A DNA stretch of 64,000 nt from Herbiconiux sp. VKM Ac-1786 (GCF_015350805.1 NZ_JADKSG010000002.1:868001-932000); one strand, 5' to 3'. Positions 18,518-27,806 are shown, numbered from the stretch's first letter. The notes: generated from the letters alone by a model not told the origin. Translations and numbers: made by a program.

Positions 18518-18965
18518 CAACAGCGTACGACAACGGCGCTGGTGGAGATGGGGGGAATTGAACCCCCGTCCACTACTGTGATTCCGCGCCTTCTACGGGC
18601 GTAGCCTGTGCAGGCGTTCTGCTCGGCCCCGACCTTTGCCACAGGCACCTAGGTCGACGGGCCCAGTCACAGTGCAAGTCCCACGTGACCCTGAGACACA
18701 GTCACGCAGCAATCTCTCTAGATAATGCCGGAACCCGGGTAGAGAGCATTCCCGGACCGACAGTTGCTATTTAGCTAGGAAGGAAGACCTAGGCCGCGAG
18801 GGCGAAGGTGGCCTTCTTGGCCGCAACAGTGCTGTTTGAATTGGCACTTATGTTTTGCGGAGGGCGTTAACGAGATAACCCCGCATCCTCGGCCCGCTTC
18901 TCGCAGTTTCGCAGGCAGTGTCGAAACCGATCATCCCCGCGATGGGCCGTTGTCGTACGCTGTTG
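18518..18965. repeat. Perfect 20-bp inverted repeat flanking ssrA
   Basis: The 20 bases at 18518-18537 are the exact reverse complement of 18946-18965. One arm ends 2 nt beyond the encoded CCA of tmRNA and the other stops 7 nt before its 5' end. In the precursor RNA the arms would form a terminal stem that extends the acceptor stem. See the related finding. Confidence 0.9.
18540..18938 (-). ncRNA. ssrA: Transfer-messenger RNA (tmRNA)
   Basis: About 399 nt, one-piece. The 5' end GGGGATG (from 18938) pairs with CATCTCC before the encoded ACCA at 18540. The T-arm (GGGGG TTCAATT CCCCC) and the 5' GGGGATGATCGGTTTCGACA signature are clear. The resume codon is GCC at 18845-18843; the tag reads ANSNSTVAAKKATFALAA and ends at TAG 18791-18789, with the usual ALAA degradation signal. 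Rescues stalled ribosomes together with SmpB, encoded 1.8 kb away. Annotated 5' and 3' ends are inferred from base pairing. Confidence 0.97.
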
Positions 18966-19006
18966 AGTTTCCAAATGCACCGGATGCTCATCCGCTGCAG
19001 CCCTCT

Positions 19007-19012
19007 AGTATA
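19007..19012 (-). promoter_or_regulatory. Candidate -10 box (TATACT) of ssrA
   Basis: The best -10 match upstream of tmRNA. A start about 7 nt downstream would give a roughly 60-nt leader that contains the complete 5' inverted-repeat arm. No clear -35 hexamer. The same bases read on the plus strand could also serve the SIMPL gene. Confidence 0.4.
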
Positions 19013-19050
19013 CGTCAGCGGCGGCACGGTGCGCCACCAGGGTCATGGGC

Positions 19051-19056
19051 TAGCGT
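19051..19056 (+). promoter_or_regulatory. Candidate -10 box (TAGCGT) of the SIMPL gene
   Basis: TAGCGT ends 6 nt before ATG 19063. The GAGG in between is too close to the ATG to act as a ribosome site. Confidence 0.4.
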
Positions 19057-19062
19057 GAGGGC

Positions 19063-19746
19063 ATGCCAGAGACCATCATCACCGTCGCCGGCACCGGCCG
19101 GCTGCGCCGCACCCCCGAACGCGCGAAGGTGCGCATCGGCATCGGCTTCGAGGGCTCCAAGCGCGACAGCGTGCTCGCCGCCACCCGCGCCGCCCACGAG
19201 TCGGTCACGGGCTCCCTCGTCACGCTCCTGCACCCCGACGGCGGCCCCGTCATCGACTGGACCTCGGAGGACATCCGGGTCTGGGGCCAGCGCCCCTACA
19301 GCCCCGACGGCTCCCGGCTGCCGGTCGAGTTCCACAGCGCCGTCTTCGTCGACGCCGAGTTCGGGGACTTCGAGGCGCTCTCCGAGTGGATCGACGTCGT
19401 CTCCGCCGGTGACGGCATCGCGGTCGACGGCATCGAGTGGCGTCTTGCCCCCGACACCGAGGCCGAGCTGCAGCGCGAGGTGCGCCAGGCGGCGATCCAG
19501 GATGCGCTGACCAAGGCCCGCGAGTACGCCGACGCCCTCGGGCTCGGCACGGTCACCGCGCTCTCGCTGAGCGACCCCGGGTTGCTCGACGACCCCTCGG
19601 CGGGCTCCTCCGGCGGCGGCCAGCCGCGCATGCTGGCGATGGCTAAGTCCTCCGGCGGCGGCGGGATCGAGCTGCGACCGAACGCCATCGTGATCGAGGC
19701 CTCGGTGCACGCGCGCTTCAGCGCCGCTCCCCCGGTCGCCCGATGA
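19063..19746 (+). CDS. SIMPL (DUF541) domain protein
   Basis: 227 aa. ITVAGTGRLRRTPERAKVRIGIGFEG is the N-terminal strand pattern of SIMPL proteins, followed by DALTKAREYADALGLGTVTA in the middle. Most relatives are exported, but this one has no signal peptide. A Gly/Ser-rich loop lies about residues 183-205. It overlaps the downstream SDR by 4 nt (ATGA). Function unknown. Confidence 0.8.
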   Translation: MPETIITVAGTGRLRRTPERAKVRIGIGFEGSKRDSVLAATRAAHESVTGSLVTLLHPDGGPVIDWTSEDIRVWGQRPYSPDGSRLPVEFHSAVFVDAEFGDFEALSEWIDVVSAGDGIAVDGIEWRLAPDTEAELQREVRQAAIQDALTKAREYADALGLGTVTALSLSDPGLLDDPSAGSSGGGQPRMLAMAKSSGGGGIELRPNAIVIEASVHARFSAAPPVAR

Positions 19747-20669
19747 ACGACGAGCTGCGTGGGCGCCACGTCGTCGTCACCGGCGGCACGGGCGGGCTCG
19801 GCTACTGGGCGAGCGAGCAGCTGGCCGCCCGCGGCGCCTCGGTCGTGATCGCCGCCCGCTCCCCCGAGAAGGGTGCGGCCGCGCTGGCCTCCCTCGAGCG
19901 GCACGTCCCCGGCGCCGACGCGCGCTTCGTGCGCCTCGACCTCGCCGACCTCGCCTCGGTCGAGGCGGCCGCCGCGGAACTGGCCGCGCTCCCGCCGATC
20001 GACGCCCTGATCGCCAACGCCGGCGTGCTCTCGAGCCACGGCCGGCAGCTCACCGCCGACGGCTTCGAGTCGATGATCGGCACCAACCTGCTCGGCCACA
20101 CCGCCCTGATCGGCCGCCTGCTGCCGCGGATGCTCGAGCAGGACAGCACGCCCGGCCACCCCGCTCCCCGCATCGTGAGCCTCGGCTCGATCAGTCACGA
20201 GTTCTTCCGGCTGGACCTCGACGAGCTGCAGAGCGAACGCGGACGGTTCCGCGAGTTCCGCACCTACGGGCGGTCGAAGCTCGCCGTGATGACGTTCGCC
20301 TTCGAGCTCGACCGGCGGCTGCGCGCGGCGGGGGCCGACGTGGCGAGCCTGGTCGCGCATCCGGGGTTCGCGGTCGACGAGCTCACGCCGTCGCGCGACA
20401 TCCTGCCGACGCCCAAGACGGCGGGCGCCCTCGTGCGGGCCGGCTACCGTGTCGGCGCGCAGGGCAAGGACGCCGGGGCGCTGCCCCTCGTGGCCGCCGC
20501 CGTCGATCCGCGCTCCGCGGGCGGACAGTACTGGGGTCCGAGCGGCTGGCGCCAGCTGAAGGGCCGCCCCGCGATCGTGGCCGCGAAACCGTACGCGCGG
20601 GACTGCGCCGTCGCCGAGCGGTTGTGGGCCGCCGCCGAGGAGCTCACGAGCATCCGTTACCCGGTCTGA
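19743..20669 (+). CDS. Short-chain dehydrogenase/reductase
   Basis: 308 aa. Rossmann motif TGGTGGLG near residue 14, LDLADLAS, the NAG motif (ANAGVL) and the catalytic YGRSK (about residue 177), with Ser in GSISHEFF upstream. The sequence resembles the retinol-dehydrogenase/protochlorophyllide-reductase-like SDR branch by length and spacing. Substrate unknown. Translationally coupled to the SIMPL protein. Confidence 0.85.
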   Translation: MNDELRGRHVVVTGGTGGLGYWASEQLAARGASVVIAARSPEKGAAALASLERHVPGADARFVRLDLADLASVEAAAAELAALPPIDALIANAGVLSSHGRQLTADGFESMIGTNLLGHTALIGRLLPRMLEQDSTPGHPAPRIVSLGSISHEFFRLDLDELQSERGRFREFRTYGRSKLAVMTFAFELDRRLRAAGADVASLVAHPGFAVDELTPSRDILPTPKTAGALVRAGYRVGAQGKDAGALPLVAAAVDPRSAGGQYWGPSGWRQLKGRPAIVAAKPYARDCAVAERLWAAAEELTSIRYPV

Positions 20670-20718
20670 CCAACGGCGCCCGACGCCCCGCAGCGGGCCG
20701 CCCAGGCGGAGGCGAGGC

Positions 20719-21195
20719 TCAGTCGCCGAGGTTGCGGCGGCCGGCCATGGCGCGGTCGGCCTCGCGCTTGTCCTGGCGCTCGCGCAGGGTCTGGCGCTTG
20801 TCGTACTCGCGCTTGCCCTTGGCGACCGCGATCTCGACCTTCGCCCGGCCGTCGAGGAAGTAGAGCCGCAGGGGGACGAGCGTGTAGCCGCCCTCTTTGG
20901 TCTTGTGCGAGATCTTGATGATCTGCTCCTTGTGCAGGAGCATCTTGCGCTTGCGGCGGGGCGGGTGGTTGTTCCACGTGCCCTCGTTGTACTCGGGGAT
21001 GTGCACGGCGTCGAGCCAGGCCTCCCCGCCGTCGATGAAGGCGTAGCCGTCGACGAGCGAGGCGCGGCCGGCGCGCAGCGACTTGACCTCGGTGCCGGTG
21101 AGCACGAGGCCGGCCTCGTAGGTGTCTTCGATGGTGTAGTCGTGGCGCGCCTTGCGGTTGGTCGCGACGACCTTCTCTCCGCGTTCGCGGGGCAC
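20719..21195 (-). CDS. smpB: SsrA-binding protein SmpB
   Basis: 158 aa, GTG start with AGGAG 6 nt upstream. Core motifs: [47 protein letters not shown], and the basic [20 protein letters not shown] tail that enters the decoding centre. Binds the tRNA-like end of tmRNA and delivers it to stalled ribosomes. Lies downstream of ftsX in the conserved order prfB-ftsE-ftsX-smpB, 80 nt after ftsX, so it may be read from the same transcript. Confidence 0.97.
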   Translation of the reverse strand: MPRERGEKVVATNRKARHDYTIEDTYEAGLVLTGTEVKSLRAGRASLVDGYAFIDGGEAWLDAVHIPEYNEGTWNNHPPRRKRKMLLHKEQIIKISHKTKEGGYTLVPLRLYFLDGRAKVEIAVAKGKREYDKRQTLRERQDKREADRAMAGRRNLGD

Positions 21196-21275
21196 GGGCT
21201 TCTCCTGGGGTTCGAATCGATGGGCAGCCGGATGCGGCAGCCCATCAGTCTAGCCGGTCGGACGACCGGGGGTGG

Positions 21276-22190
21276 TCAGACCTTCAGGTAGCGCGTGATC
21301 GCGAACTTCGCCGAGAAGGCGGCCAGCACGGCGCCCACCACCAGGAGGATCGGTGCCACCAGCAGGGCGTCGCCGATGCTCACGAACGAGGTGAACGGCA
21401 GCGCCGGCACGAGGAAGTCGCGCACGAAGAACTGCACGATCGCCACGATCGCTCCCCCCGCGAGGATCGATCCGATCAGCGCGGCGATCACCCCCTCGAG
21501 GATGAACGGCGTCTGGATGAACCGGTTCGAGGCGCCGACGAGCCGCATGATGCCGATCTCCCGGCGTCTCGAGAAGGCGGAGAGCCGGATGGTGGTGGCG
21601 ATCAGCAGCACCGCCGCCACGAGCATCAGCGCGGCGATGCCGATCGCCGTGTAGCTGGCGGCGTTCAGGATCGAGAAGATCTGCTCGAGGTAGCTGCGCT
21701 GGTCGGTGACGCTGTCGACGCCGGCGAGGCCCGAGAGGCTCTCGACCAGCACGTCGGACTGGGTCGGGTCGACGAGGTTCACCCAGTAGGTCTGGTTCAG
21801 CAGGTCGGGAGTGACGTACTCGGTGACCGGGTTGCCGGCGAACTGCTTCTGGAAGTTCTCGTAGGCCTGCTCGTGGTCCTCGAAGTAGAACCGGTCGATG
21901 AACGGCGCGAGCGTCGGCGACTCGAGCTGCCCCTGCACGGCCGCGATCTGGTCGGGCGTCGCCTCGCCGCCGGCGCAGTTGTCGCCGCCCGAGGTCGCGG
22001 TGCACATGTAGACGGCGACCTGCGCCTTGTCGTACCAGAAGTTCTTCATCTGGCCGATCTGCATCTGCAGCAGGATGGCCGTTCCGACGAAGGTGAGCGA
22101 GATGAAGGTAACGAGCACGACGGAGATGACCATCGAGACGTTGCGGCGGAGGCCGGTGCCGACCTCGCCCAGGATGAGTGCGAATCTCAC
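21276..22190 (-). CDS. ftsX: Cell division ABC transporter permease FtsX
   Basis: 304 aa, four membrane segments: one near residues 18-42 and three after residue 185. The large external domain between them carries a Cys pair ([15 protein letters not shown]) and [33 protein letters not shown] is the typical cytoplasmic coupling region. With FtsE it activates peptidoglycan hydrolases at the septum. GTG start overlaps the ftsE stop by 4 nt. Confidence 0.95.
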   Translation of the reverse strand: MRFALILGEVGTGLRRNVSMVISVVLVTFISLTFVGTAILLQMQIGQMKNFWYDKAQVAVYMCTATSGGDNCAGGEATPDQIAAVQGQLESPTLAPFIDRFYFEDHEQAYENFQKQFAGNPVTEYVTPDLLNQTYWVNLVDPTQSDVLVESLSGLAGVDSVTDQRSYLEQIFSILNAASYTAIGIAALMLVAAVLLIATTIRLSAFSRRREIGIMRLVGASNRFIQTPFILEGVIAALIGSILAGGAIVAIVQFFVRDFLVPALPFTSFVSIGDALLVAPILLVVGAVLAAFSAKFAITRYLKV

Positions 22191-23347
22191 GTCGTCGGCC
22201 CCACGTTCTGGTCGTTCGCCGGGTCGGCCGGAGCGCCGGGAGCCCGGAGGCCGAGCTTCTCGGCCAGGGTGAGCGACTCGGTGGCCGGGTCGCGGGGATC
22301 GTGCGGTGCGCCCTGCGGCGGGAGGGGCGGAGCCGCGGCGGCCGCGGCGGCCGCACGGTTCTGCTGCACCTGCTGGAGGGCCGCGGCCTGCTGGGCGGCC
22401 GCCTGCTGCTGGGCGGTGGCGCGCTGCTGACGGGCGGCCTGCTCCTGCGCATCCGCCGTCTGCTCGGTCGCGGCCGGAACGGTGACGCGCTCGCGCTCAG
22501 GCTCGGCCGGGCGCACGACGGGCGTGGCCGCTGTCGCGGGGGGCATGGGCGGCACCTGACGCACCGGCGCCGTGTGCGGCTGGGCGGGACCGGTCGGCCG
22601 CACGAGTCCCTCGGAGAGGGCGATCTCGGCGGTGAGGCCGGAGTCTTGGAGGGCGATCTCGGCCGTCATGCCGTAGCCGCCCTGGTCTTCGTCGCGCACG
22701 ATCTGACCGGTCACGAGCTCGACGACGCGACGCTTCATGTGGTCGACGATCGCGTTGTCGTGGGTGGCCATCACGACGGTGGTGCCACCGGCGTTGATGC
22801 GCTCGAGCACGGTCATGATGCCGGCGCTCGTGGAGGGGTCGAGGTTACCGGTCGGCTCGTCGGCCAGCAGGATGGCGGGCTTGTTGACCACCGCGCGGGC
22901 GATCGCCACGCGCTGCTGCTCACCGCCCGAGAGCTCGTGCGGCAGGCGGTTCGCCTTCTCGGCGAGACCGACCATCTGCAGCACGTCGGGAACGGCCTCC
23001 TGGATGAAGCCACGGGACTTGCCGATGACCTGCAGCGTGAACGCGACGTTGTCGAAGACGTTCTTGCCGGGCAGCAGCCGGAAGTCCTGGAAGACCACAC
23101 CGAGGTTGCGCCGGAAGTAGGGCACCTTGCGGTTGGAGATGGCGTTCAGGTCCTGCCCGAGCACGTGGATGTTGCCGCCCGTGGGGCGGTCCTCCTTGAG
23201 CACGAGGCGGAGGAAGCTGGACTTGCCGGAGCCCGAGGCGCCGACCAGGAACACGAACTCGCCCCGGAGGATTTCGAGGTCGATCGAGTCGAGTGCCGGA
23301 CGCTTGGTGCCCCGGTAGGTTTTGGATACGTGATCAAACCGAATCAT
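22187..23347 (-). CDS. ftsE: Cell division ATP-binding protein FtsE with long C-terminal extension
   Basis: 386 aa, where FtsE is usually about 229. Residues 1-228 are a standard ABC ATPase: [13 protein letters not shown] (Walker A), [16 protein letters not shown] (signature), [12 protein letters not shown] (Walker B), MATHD (switch). Residues about 229-386 are an added segment: Pro-rich, then a Gln/Ala-rich probable coiled coil, then [13 protein letters not shown] near the end. It pairs with FtsX (4-nt overlap). The extension may bind a divisome partner; this is inference. Confidence 0.95.
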   Translation of the reverse strand: MIRFDHVSKTYRGTKRPALDSIDLEILRGEFVFLVGASGSGKSSFLRLVLKEDRPTGGNIHVLGQDLNAISNRKVPYFRRNLGVVFQDFRLLPGKNVFDNVAFTLQVIGKSRGFIQEAVPDVLQMVGLAEKANRLPHELSGGEQQRVAIARAVVNKPAILLADEPTGNLDPSTSAGIMTVLERINAGGTTVVMATHDNAIVDHMKRRVVELVTGQIVRDEDQGGYGMTAEIALQDSGLTAEIALSEGLVRPTGPAQPHTAPVRQVPPMPPATAATPVVRPAEPERERVTVPAATEQTADAQEQAARQQRATAQQQAAAQQAAALQQVQQNRAAAAAAAAPPLPPQGAPHDPRDPATESLTLAEKLGLRAPGAPADPANDQNVGPTT

Positions 23348-23356
23348 GACGTGATG

Positions 23357-23362
23357 ACTCTA
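23357..23362 (-). promoter_or_regulatory. Candidate -10 box (TAGAGT) of ftsEX
   Basis: TAGAGT ends 9 nt before the ftsE ATG, without a ribosome binding site between. It lies downstream of a hairpin after prfB, so ftsEX probably has its own start. Confidence 0.35.
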
Positions 23363-23381
23363 AGCAGAGCCCCCGGCGATC

Positions 23382-23400
23382 CCAGCGCGCGACGCGCTGG
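23382..23400 (-). terminator. Hairpin after prfB
   Basis: An 8-bp perfect GC-rich stem (23382-23389 with 23393-23400) and a 3-nt loop, 60 nt after the prfB stop and 35 nt before ftsE. No U-tract. Confidence 0.45.
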
Positions 23401-23460
23401 ACGCGCCGATTCATAGAATCCACACGAAGCGGATCCTTACGAAGCGCGCCCGACCGGTGG

Positions 23461-24567
23461 CTAGTCCTGCTTGCGCTTGCGCCAGCGGATGCCCGCGTTG
23501 ATGAACCCGTCGAGGTCGCCGTCGAACACCGCCGAGGGATTGTTGACCTCGTGGTCGGTGCGCAGGTCTTTCACCATCTGGTACGGCGCGAGCACGTAGC
23601 TGCGCATCTGGTCGCCCCAGCTCGCGGTGATGGTGCCGGCGAGCTCCTTCTTCTGGGCCGCCTCCTGCTCGCGCTGGATCAGCATCAGGCGCGACTGCAG
23701 CACGCGCATCGCGGCGGCACGGTTCTGGATCTGGCTCTTCTCGTTCTGCATCGAGACCACCGTGCCCGTCGGGAGGTGGGTGATCCGCACCGCGGAGTCG
23801 GTGGTGTTGACCGACTGCCCGCCGGGACCCGAGGAGCGGAACACGTCGACGCGGATGTCGTTCTCGGGGATCTCGATCACCGCGGCCTCCTCCATCAGCG
23901 GGATGACCTCGACCGCGGCGAAGCTGGTCTGGCGCTTGCCGGCGGCTCCGAACGGGCTCATCCGCACCAGGCGGTGGGTGCCCGCCTCGACCGAGAGGGT
24001 GCCGAAGGCGTAGGGCGCGTCGATCTCGAAGGTGGCCGACTTGATGCCCGCCTCCTCGGCGTAGCTCGTCTCCATCACCGTGCTGGAGTAGCCGTGCTTC
24101 TCGGCCCAGCGGAGGTACATGCGCATCAGCATCTCGGAGAAGTCGGAGGCGTCGACGCCCCCGGCCCCGGCGCGGATGGTGATGACCGCGGGACGCGCGT
24201 CGAACTCACCGTTCAGCAGCGTCTGCACCTCGAGGTCGCCGAGCACCTTCTGCAGCGAGACGAGCTCGGCGCGGGCCTCGTCTGCCGATTCCTCGTCGCC
24301 CGCCTCGTTGGCGAGCTCGATCAGCACCTCGAGGTCGTCGAGCCGCGACTCGATCGACTCGATCTTCGCCAGCTCGCCCTGCCGGTGGCTGAGGGCGCTC
24401 GTGACCTTCTGCGCCTTCTCCGTGTCGTCCCAGAGGTCGGGCACGCCGGCCTCCTCGCTGAGGCGCGCGATCTCGGCCCGCAGGGCGTCGACGTCGACCA
24501 CCGTCCGGATGTCGTGGAAGGTGCTTCGCAGCTGGGCGATCTGTTCACTGAGGTCTAAGTCGAGCAT
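23461..24567 (-). CDS. prfB: Peptide chain release factor 2
   Basis: 368 aa. SPF tripeptide for UGA recognition in [14 protein letters not shown] motif in [16 protein letters not shown], and N-terminal helical domain. The gene is one continuous frame: the in-frame UGA/+1 frameshift autoregulation known in many bacteria is absent. Heads the prfB-ftsE-ftsX-smpB block. Start supported by TAGACT 9 nt upstream and by the family N-terminus. Confidence 0.97.
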   Translation of the reverse strand: MLDLDLSEQIAQLRSTFHDIRTVVDVDALRAEIARLSEEAGVPDLWDDTEKAQKVTSALSHRQGELAKIESIESRLDDLEVLIELANEAGDEESADEARAELVSLQKVLGDLEVQTLLNGEFDARPAVITIRAGAGGVDASDFSEMLMRMYLRWAEKHGYSSTVMETSYAEEAGIKSATFEIDAPYAFGTLSVEAGTHRLVRMSPFGAAGKRQTSFAAVEVIPLMEEAAVIEIPENDIRVDVFRSSGPGGQSVNTTDSAVRITHLPTGTVVSMQNEKSQIQNRAAAMRVLQSRLMLIQREQEAAQKKELAGTITASWGDQMRSYVLAPYQMVKDLRTDHEVNNPSAVFDGDLDGFINAGIRWRKRKQD

Positions 24568-24576
24568 TATGCGAGA

Positions 24577-24582
24577 AGTCTA
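24577..24582 (-). promoter_or_regulatory. Candidate -10 box (TAGACT) of prfB
   Basis: TAGACT ends 9 nt before the prfB ATG. Only 55 nt separate prfB from the divergent MFS gene, and each side has one such box. Confidence 0.4.
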
Positions 24583-24608
24583 CCGGGCGGGCGAATCGTT
24601 AGCAGGGG

Positions 24609-24614
24609 TAAACT
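24609..24614 (+). promoter_or_regulatory. Candidate -10 box (TAAACT) of the MFS gene
   Basis: TAAACT ends 5 nt before GTG 24620 and 8 nt before ATG 24623. Confidence 0.4.
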
Positions 24615-24622
24615 AATCGGTG

Positions 24623-25885
24623 ATGAGCGACGCACAGACCGACACCTTCCGGTTCCGCTCCATAGCGCTCCCGGCCCTGCTCCCCTCCCTCCTCTTCGCG
24701 ATCGGCGAGGGCGCGGTCATCCCGATCATCCCGGGCATCGCCCACTCCCTCGGCGCCGGGCTCGCGGGCGCCGGCCTGATCGCCGCCATGATCGTGGTGG
24801 GGCAGCTCGTCGGCGACATCCCGAGCGGCTGGCTGGTGTCGCGCATCGGCGAGCGACGCTCGATGATCGCCGCGGGCATCCTCTCCCTCTTCTCCGTCGT
24901 GCTGGCGATGCTGGCGCCGAACGCCGTGCTGTTCGGCGTCGGCATCTTCCTGCTCGGGCTCTCGGCCGCGGTGTTCGCGCTCGCCCGCCAGGCGTTCATG
25001 ACGAGCTTCGTGCCGGTGCGCATCCGGGCCCGTGCCCTGTCGACGCTCGGCGGCGCCTTCCGGGCCGGCTGGTTCGTGGGGCCGTTCCTCGGCAGCGCGG
25101 TGATCGCGCTCACCGGCAGCGTCTGGACCGCCTTCGGGGTGCACATCGTCTGCCTGGTGGCCGTCGTGATCATCCTGCTCCGGATGCCCGACCCGACCGC
25201 CCGCCTCACGCAGCCCGATGCCGGACGCACGCTCGTCGAGGCCGAGGCGAAGGGACTGTTCCGCACCATCGCCGACAACCGCGGCGTGCTGCTGCGCGTC
25301 GGATCGGGCGCCGGCGTCGTGGGCGCCCTCCGCGCGAGCCGGATGGCCATCCTGCCGCTCTGGGCCGTGAGCATCGGCCTCTCCCCCTCGACGACCGCGC
25401 TCGTGATCGGTCTCGGCGGTGCCGCCGACTTCGCGCTGTTCTACACCAGCGGCTGGATCATGGACCGCTTCGGCCGGCTCTGGAGCGTCGTGCCCTCGAT
25501 GGTCGGCATGGGCGCCGCGCTGATCACCCTCTCCTTCACCCACGACCTGGCGAGCGCGGCGCAGTGGTTCGTCGTGATCGCGATCGTGATGGGCGTGGCG
25601 AACGGCGTGGGCAGCGGCATCATCATGACGCTGAGCGCCGACCTCGCGCCGCGCGAGAACCCGGCGCCGTTCCTCGGCGCCTTCCGCTTCACCGCCGACG
25701 CGGGCGCGGCCCTCGCCCCGCTCGGCGTCTCGGCCGTCGTGGCGGTGGCGACGCTGCCGCTTGCCACGGGACTCGTCGGCGTCGTGGGCATCGTCGGAGC
25801 GGGCATCCTGATCAGGGCGATCCCCCGGTATCTGCCGCGTCCGGGCCGCGCGGCGGCGCTCGAGACCGCTCCGCCCGCACGCTGA
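24623..25885 (+). CDS. Major facilitator superfamily exporter (DHA1-like)
   Basis: About 420 aa with 12 predicted membrane helices. The loop 2-3 motif A is seen as GWLVSRIGERRSM and its repeat in the second half as GWIMDRFGRLW. Drug/H+ antiporter-like; substrate unknown. Start at ATG 24623, or GTG one codon earlier. Ends 41 nt before tRNA-Leu. Divergent from prfB. Confidence 0.8.
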   Translation: MSDAQTDTFRFRSIALPALLPSLLFAIGEGAVIPIIPGIAHSLGAGLAGAGLIAAMIVVGQLVGDIPSGWLVSRIGERRSMIAAGILSLFSVVLAMLAPNAVLFGVGIFLLGLSAAVFALARQAFMTSFVPVRIRARALSTLGGAFRAGWFVGPFLGSAVIALTGSVWTAFGVHIVCLVAVVIILLRMPDPTARLTQPDAGRTLVEAEAKGLFRTIADNRGVLLRVGSGAGVVGALRASRMAILPLWAVSIGLSPSTTALVIGLGGAADFALFYTSGWIMDRFGRLWSVVPSMVGMGAALITLSFTHDLASAAQWFVVIAIVMGVANGVGSGIIMTLSADLAPRENPAPFLGAFRFTADAGAALAPLGVSAVVAVATLPLATGLVGVVGIVGAGILIRAIPRYLPRPGRAAALETAPPAR

Positions 25886-25926
25886 CAAGCCGCCGACGAC
25901 CCACCCCCTACACTGGATTTGCGTCT

Positions 25927-26008
25927 GCGGGAGTGGTGAAATTGGCAGACACGCAGGATTTAGGTTCCTGTGCTTTCGAGCGTGAGGGTTCAAGTCCCTT
26001 CTCCCGCA
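25927..26008 (+). tRNA. tRNA-Leu (anticodon UAG)
   Basis: Acceptor GCGGGAG (25927-25933) pairs with CTCCCGC (26001-26007). Anticodon stem CAGGA/TCCTG with loop TTTAGGT gives anticodon TAG at 25961-25963. A long class II variable arm follows (TGCTTTCGAGCGT) and then the T-arm with GGTTCAAGTCC. CCA is not encoded. A TACACT box at 25909-25914 is the likely -10. Confidence 0.95.
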
Positions 26009-26063
26009 CTCTCATCGATTTGCCGCCGGGCGGACCGCCGCCCCGACGACTGGAGAACCGACC

Positions 26064-26828
26064 GTGATCGCCGCCGCACCTGCCGCCCTCATCCCCTGGC
26101 TCGACCCCAACACACTGCTGAGCGGCGTTTTCGGGCCGGTGGCCCTGCTCGTCGTCTGCGCGATCGTGTTCGCCGAGACCGGCCTGCTCGTCGGCTTCCT
26201 GCTGCCGGGCGACACCCTGCTGTTCTTCACCGGCGTGCTCGCCGTGGGCGGCAAGTTCGGCATCGACATCTGGTGGGTCTGCCTCGCCATCTCGCTCGCC
26301 GCCTTCCTCGGCGGCGAGGTCGGCTACCTGATCGGCCACAAGCTCGGCCCGAAGGTGTTCGAGCGCAAGGAGTCCGGCCTGTTCAGCGTGCGCAACGTCG
26401 AGCGCACCAACGCCTTCTTCGAGCGCTTCGGCGCCCTCGCCGTGATCATGGCGCGCTTCGTGCCGATCGTCCGCACCTTCGCCCCCATCGCGGCGGGCGT
26501 CGGGCACATGAACTACAAGCGCTACTCGCTCTACAACGCCATCGGCGCCCTGATCTGGGGCTCGGGCATCGTGCTTCTCGGCTTCGCCCTCGGCCAGATC
26601 GAGCCGGTGCGCGAGTTCACCGAGAAGTACCTCGACGTCGTGCTGATCGCCGTCGTCGTGCTCACGGTCATCCCGACCGTCTTCCACTACATCCGCGAGT
26701 CGCGCAAGGCCAAGCGCGACGTGCTCGAGGCCGAGGCCGAAGAGGTCGAGATCACCGGCGCCGCCGAGAAGCTCACGCTCGAGCCCGAGGTGTTCGGCGG
26801 CGACGTCGACACCAAGCCCAAGGGCTGA
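26064..26828 (+). CDS. DedA family membrane protein
   Basis: 254 aa, GTG start with GGAG 8 nt upstream. ETGLLVGFLLPGDTLLF, FLGGEVGYLIGHKLG and FFERFGALAVIMARFVPIVR are the DedA/SNARE-associated signatures; relatives flip undecaprenyl phosphate or phospholipids. The C-terminal about 40 residues are an acidic cytosolic tail. Convergent with the CDF exporter. Confidence 0.9.
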   Translation: MIAAAPAALIPWLDPNTLLSGVFGPVALLVVCAIVFAETGLLVGFLLPGDTLLFFTGVLAVGGKFGIDIWWVCLAISLAAFLGGEVGYLIGHKLGPKVFERKESGLFSVRNVERTNAFFERFGALAVIMARFVPIVRTFAPIAAGVGHMNYKRYSLYNAIGALIWGSGIVLLGFALGQIEPVREFTEKYLDVVLIAVVVLTVIPTVFHYIRESRKAKRDVLEAEAEEVEITGAAEKLTLEPEVFGGDVDTKPKG

Positions 26829-26864
26829 CGACCCGCGGCTCGCGACCCGGCGGGCTGCCCGCTC

Positions 26865-27806
26865 CTAGCGGTGCGGGTTCTCCTCGTGCCGCGCGTGCTC
26901 GACCGGCTCCAGCTGGAACGTCGAGTGCTCGACGTCGAAGTGCCCCTCGAGGCACTCCCCCAGCGAGTCGAGCAGCAGCCCCGTCTCCCCGCGCTCGAAC
27001 ACGACCGGCTCGACCACCACGTGGGCCGAGAACACGTAGCGGCCCGAGGTGATGGCCCAGACGTGCACGTCGTGAACCTCGACCACGCCGGGCTCGTCCA
27101 TGATGTGCGAGCGGATGCCCGCCACGTCCATGCTCGGCGGGGTCGCCTGACTCAGCACCTGCACGACGTCGCGGAGGAGCGAAACCGCGCGCGGCACGAT
27201 CATCGCCGCGATCGCGAGCGAGGCGATCGCGTCGGCCTTCTCGAAGCCCGTGGTCAGGATGACGACGGCCGCCACGATCACGGCGATCGACCCCAGGAGG
27301 TCGCCCAGCACCTCGAGGTAGGCGCCCCGCATGTTGATCGAGGTCTTCGCTCCCCCGCGCAGCACCAGCAGCGAGACGAAGTTGGCCACGAGGCCCACCG
27401 CGGCCACGACGAGCATGAGCAGCCCCTGCACCTCGCCGGGCTCGCTCGAGAGCAGCCGACCCACGGCCTCGACGGTGACGAAGACCGCGACGACGATCAG
27501 GATCAGGCTGTTGATCAGGGCGCCGAAGACCTCGGCGCGCTGGTAGCCGTAGCTGTGCCGCTCGTTCGCCGGGCGGGCGGCGACCACCGTGGCGATCAGC
27601 GCGACGATCAGGCCGATCAGGTCGGAGAGCATGTGCCCGGCGTCGGCGAACAGCGACAGGGAGCCGGAGAGCACGGCGCCGGCCGCCTCGAGCACGAGCA
27701 CCAGCGACACGATCGCGATGGCGACGGTCAGCCGGCGGCGGTTCGCGCCCGCGCCGTGCGATTGACCGTGGGAGTGACCCTCGGCAGTGCGCTGCGCATC
27801 CGTCAT
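26865..27806 (-). CDS. Cation diffusion facilitator, Zn2+/Co2+ exporter type
   Basis: 313 aa, six membrane helices. A His-rich N-terminus (GHSHGQSHG) precedes LSLFADAGHMLSDLIG, the metal site of helix 2, then NERHSYGYQRAEVFGALIN and YLEVLGDLLGSIAV for helix 5. Exports Zn2+ or related ions in exchange for protons. The C-terminal cytosolic domain has VHDVHVWAITSG. ATG 27806 is preferred over GTG 27815. Confidence 0.9.
   Translation of the reverse strand: MTDAQRTAEGHSHGQSHGAGANRRRLTVAIAIVSLVLVLEAAGAVLSGSLSLFADAGHMLSDLIGLIVALIATVVAARPANERHSYGYQRAEVFGALINSLILIVVAVFVTVEAVGRLLSSEPGEVQGLLMLVVAAVGLVANFVSLLVLRGGAKTSINMRGAYLEVLGDLLGSIAVIVAAVVILTTGFEKADAIASLAIAAMIVPRAVSLLRDVVQVLSQATPPSMDVAGIRSHIMDEPGVVEVHDVHVWAITSGRYVFSAHVVVEPVVFERGETGLLLDSLGECLEGHFDVEHSTFQLEPVEHARHEENPHR

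Noticed and set aside
18952-18959. TACG motif upstream of ssrA as its -10 box
   Set aside because: It lies inside the inverted-repeat arm, and a start there would not include the arm; the TATACT further upstream fits better.
18518-18965. Attachment site or mobile-element ends around ssrA, a common integration target
   Set aside because: The repeat is inverted, the interval contains only tmRNA, and no integrase or target duplication is seen.
23461-24567. Programmed +1 frameshift site in prfB
   Set aside because: The gene is one uninterrupted frame with no early in-frame UGA.
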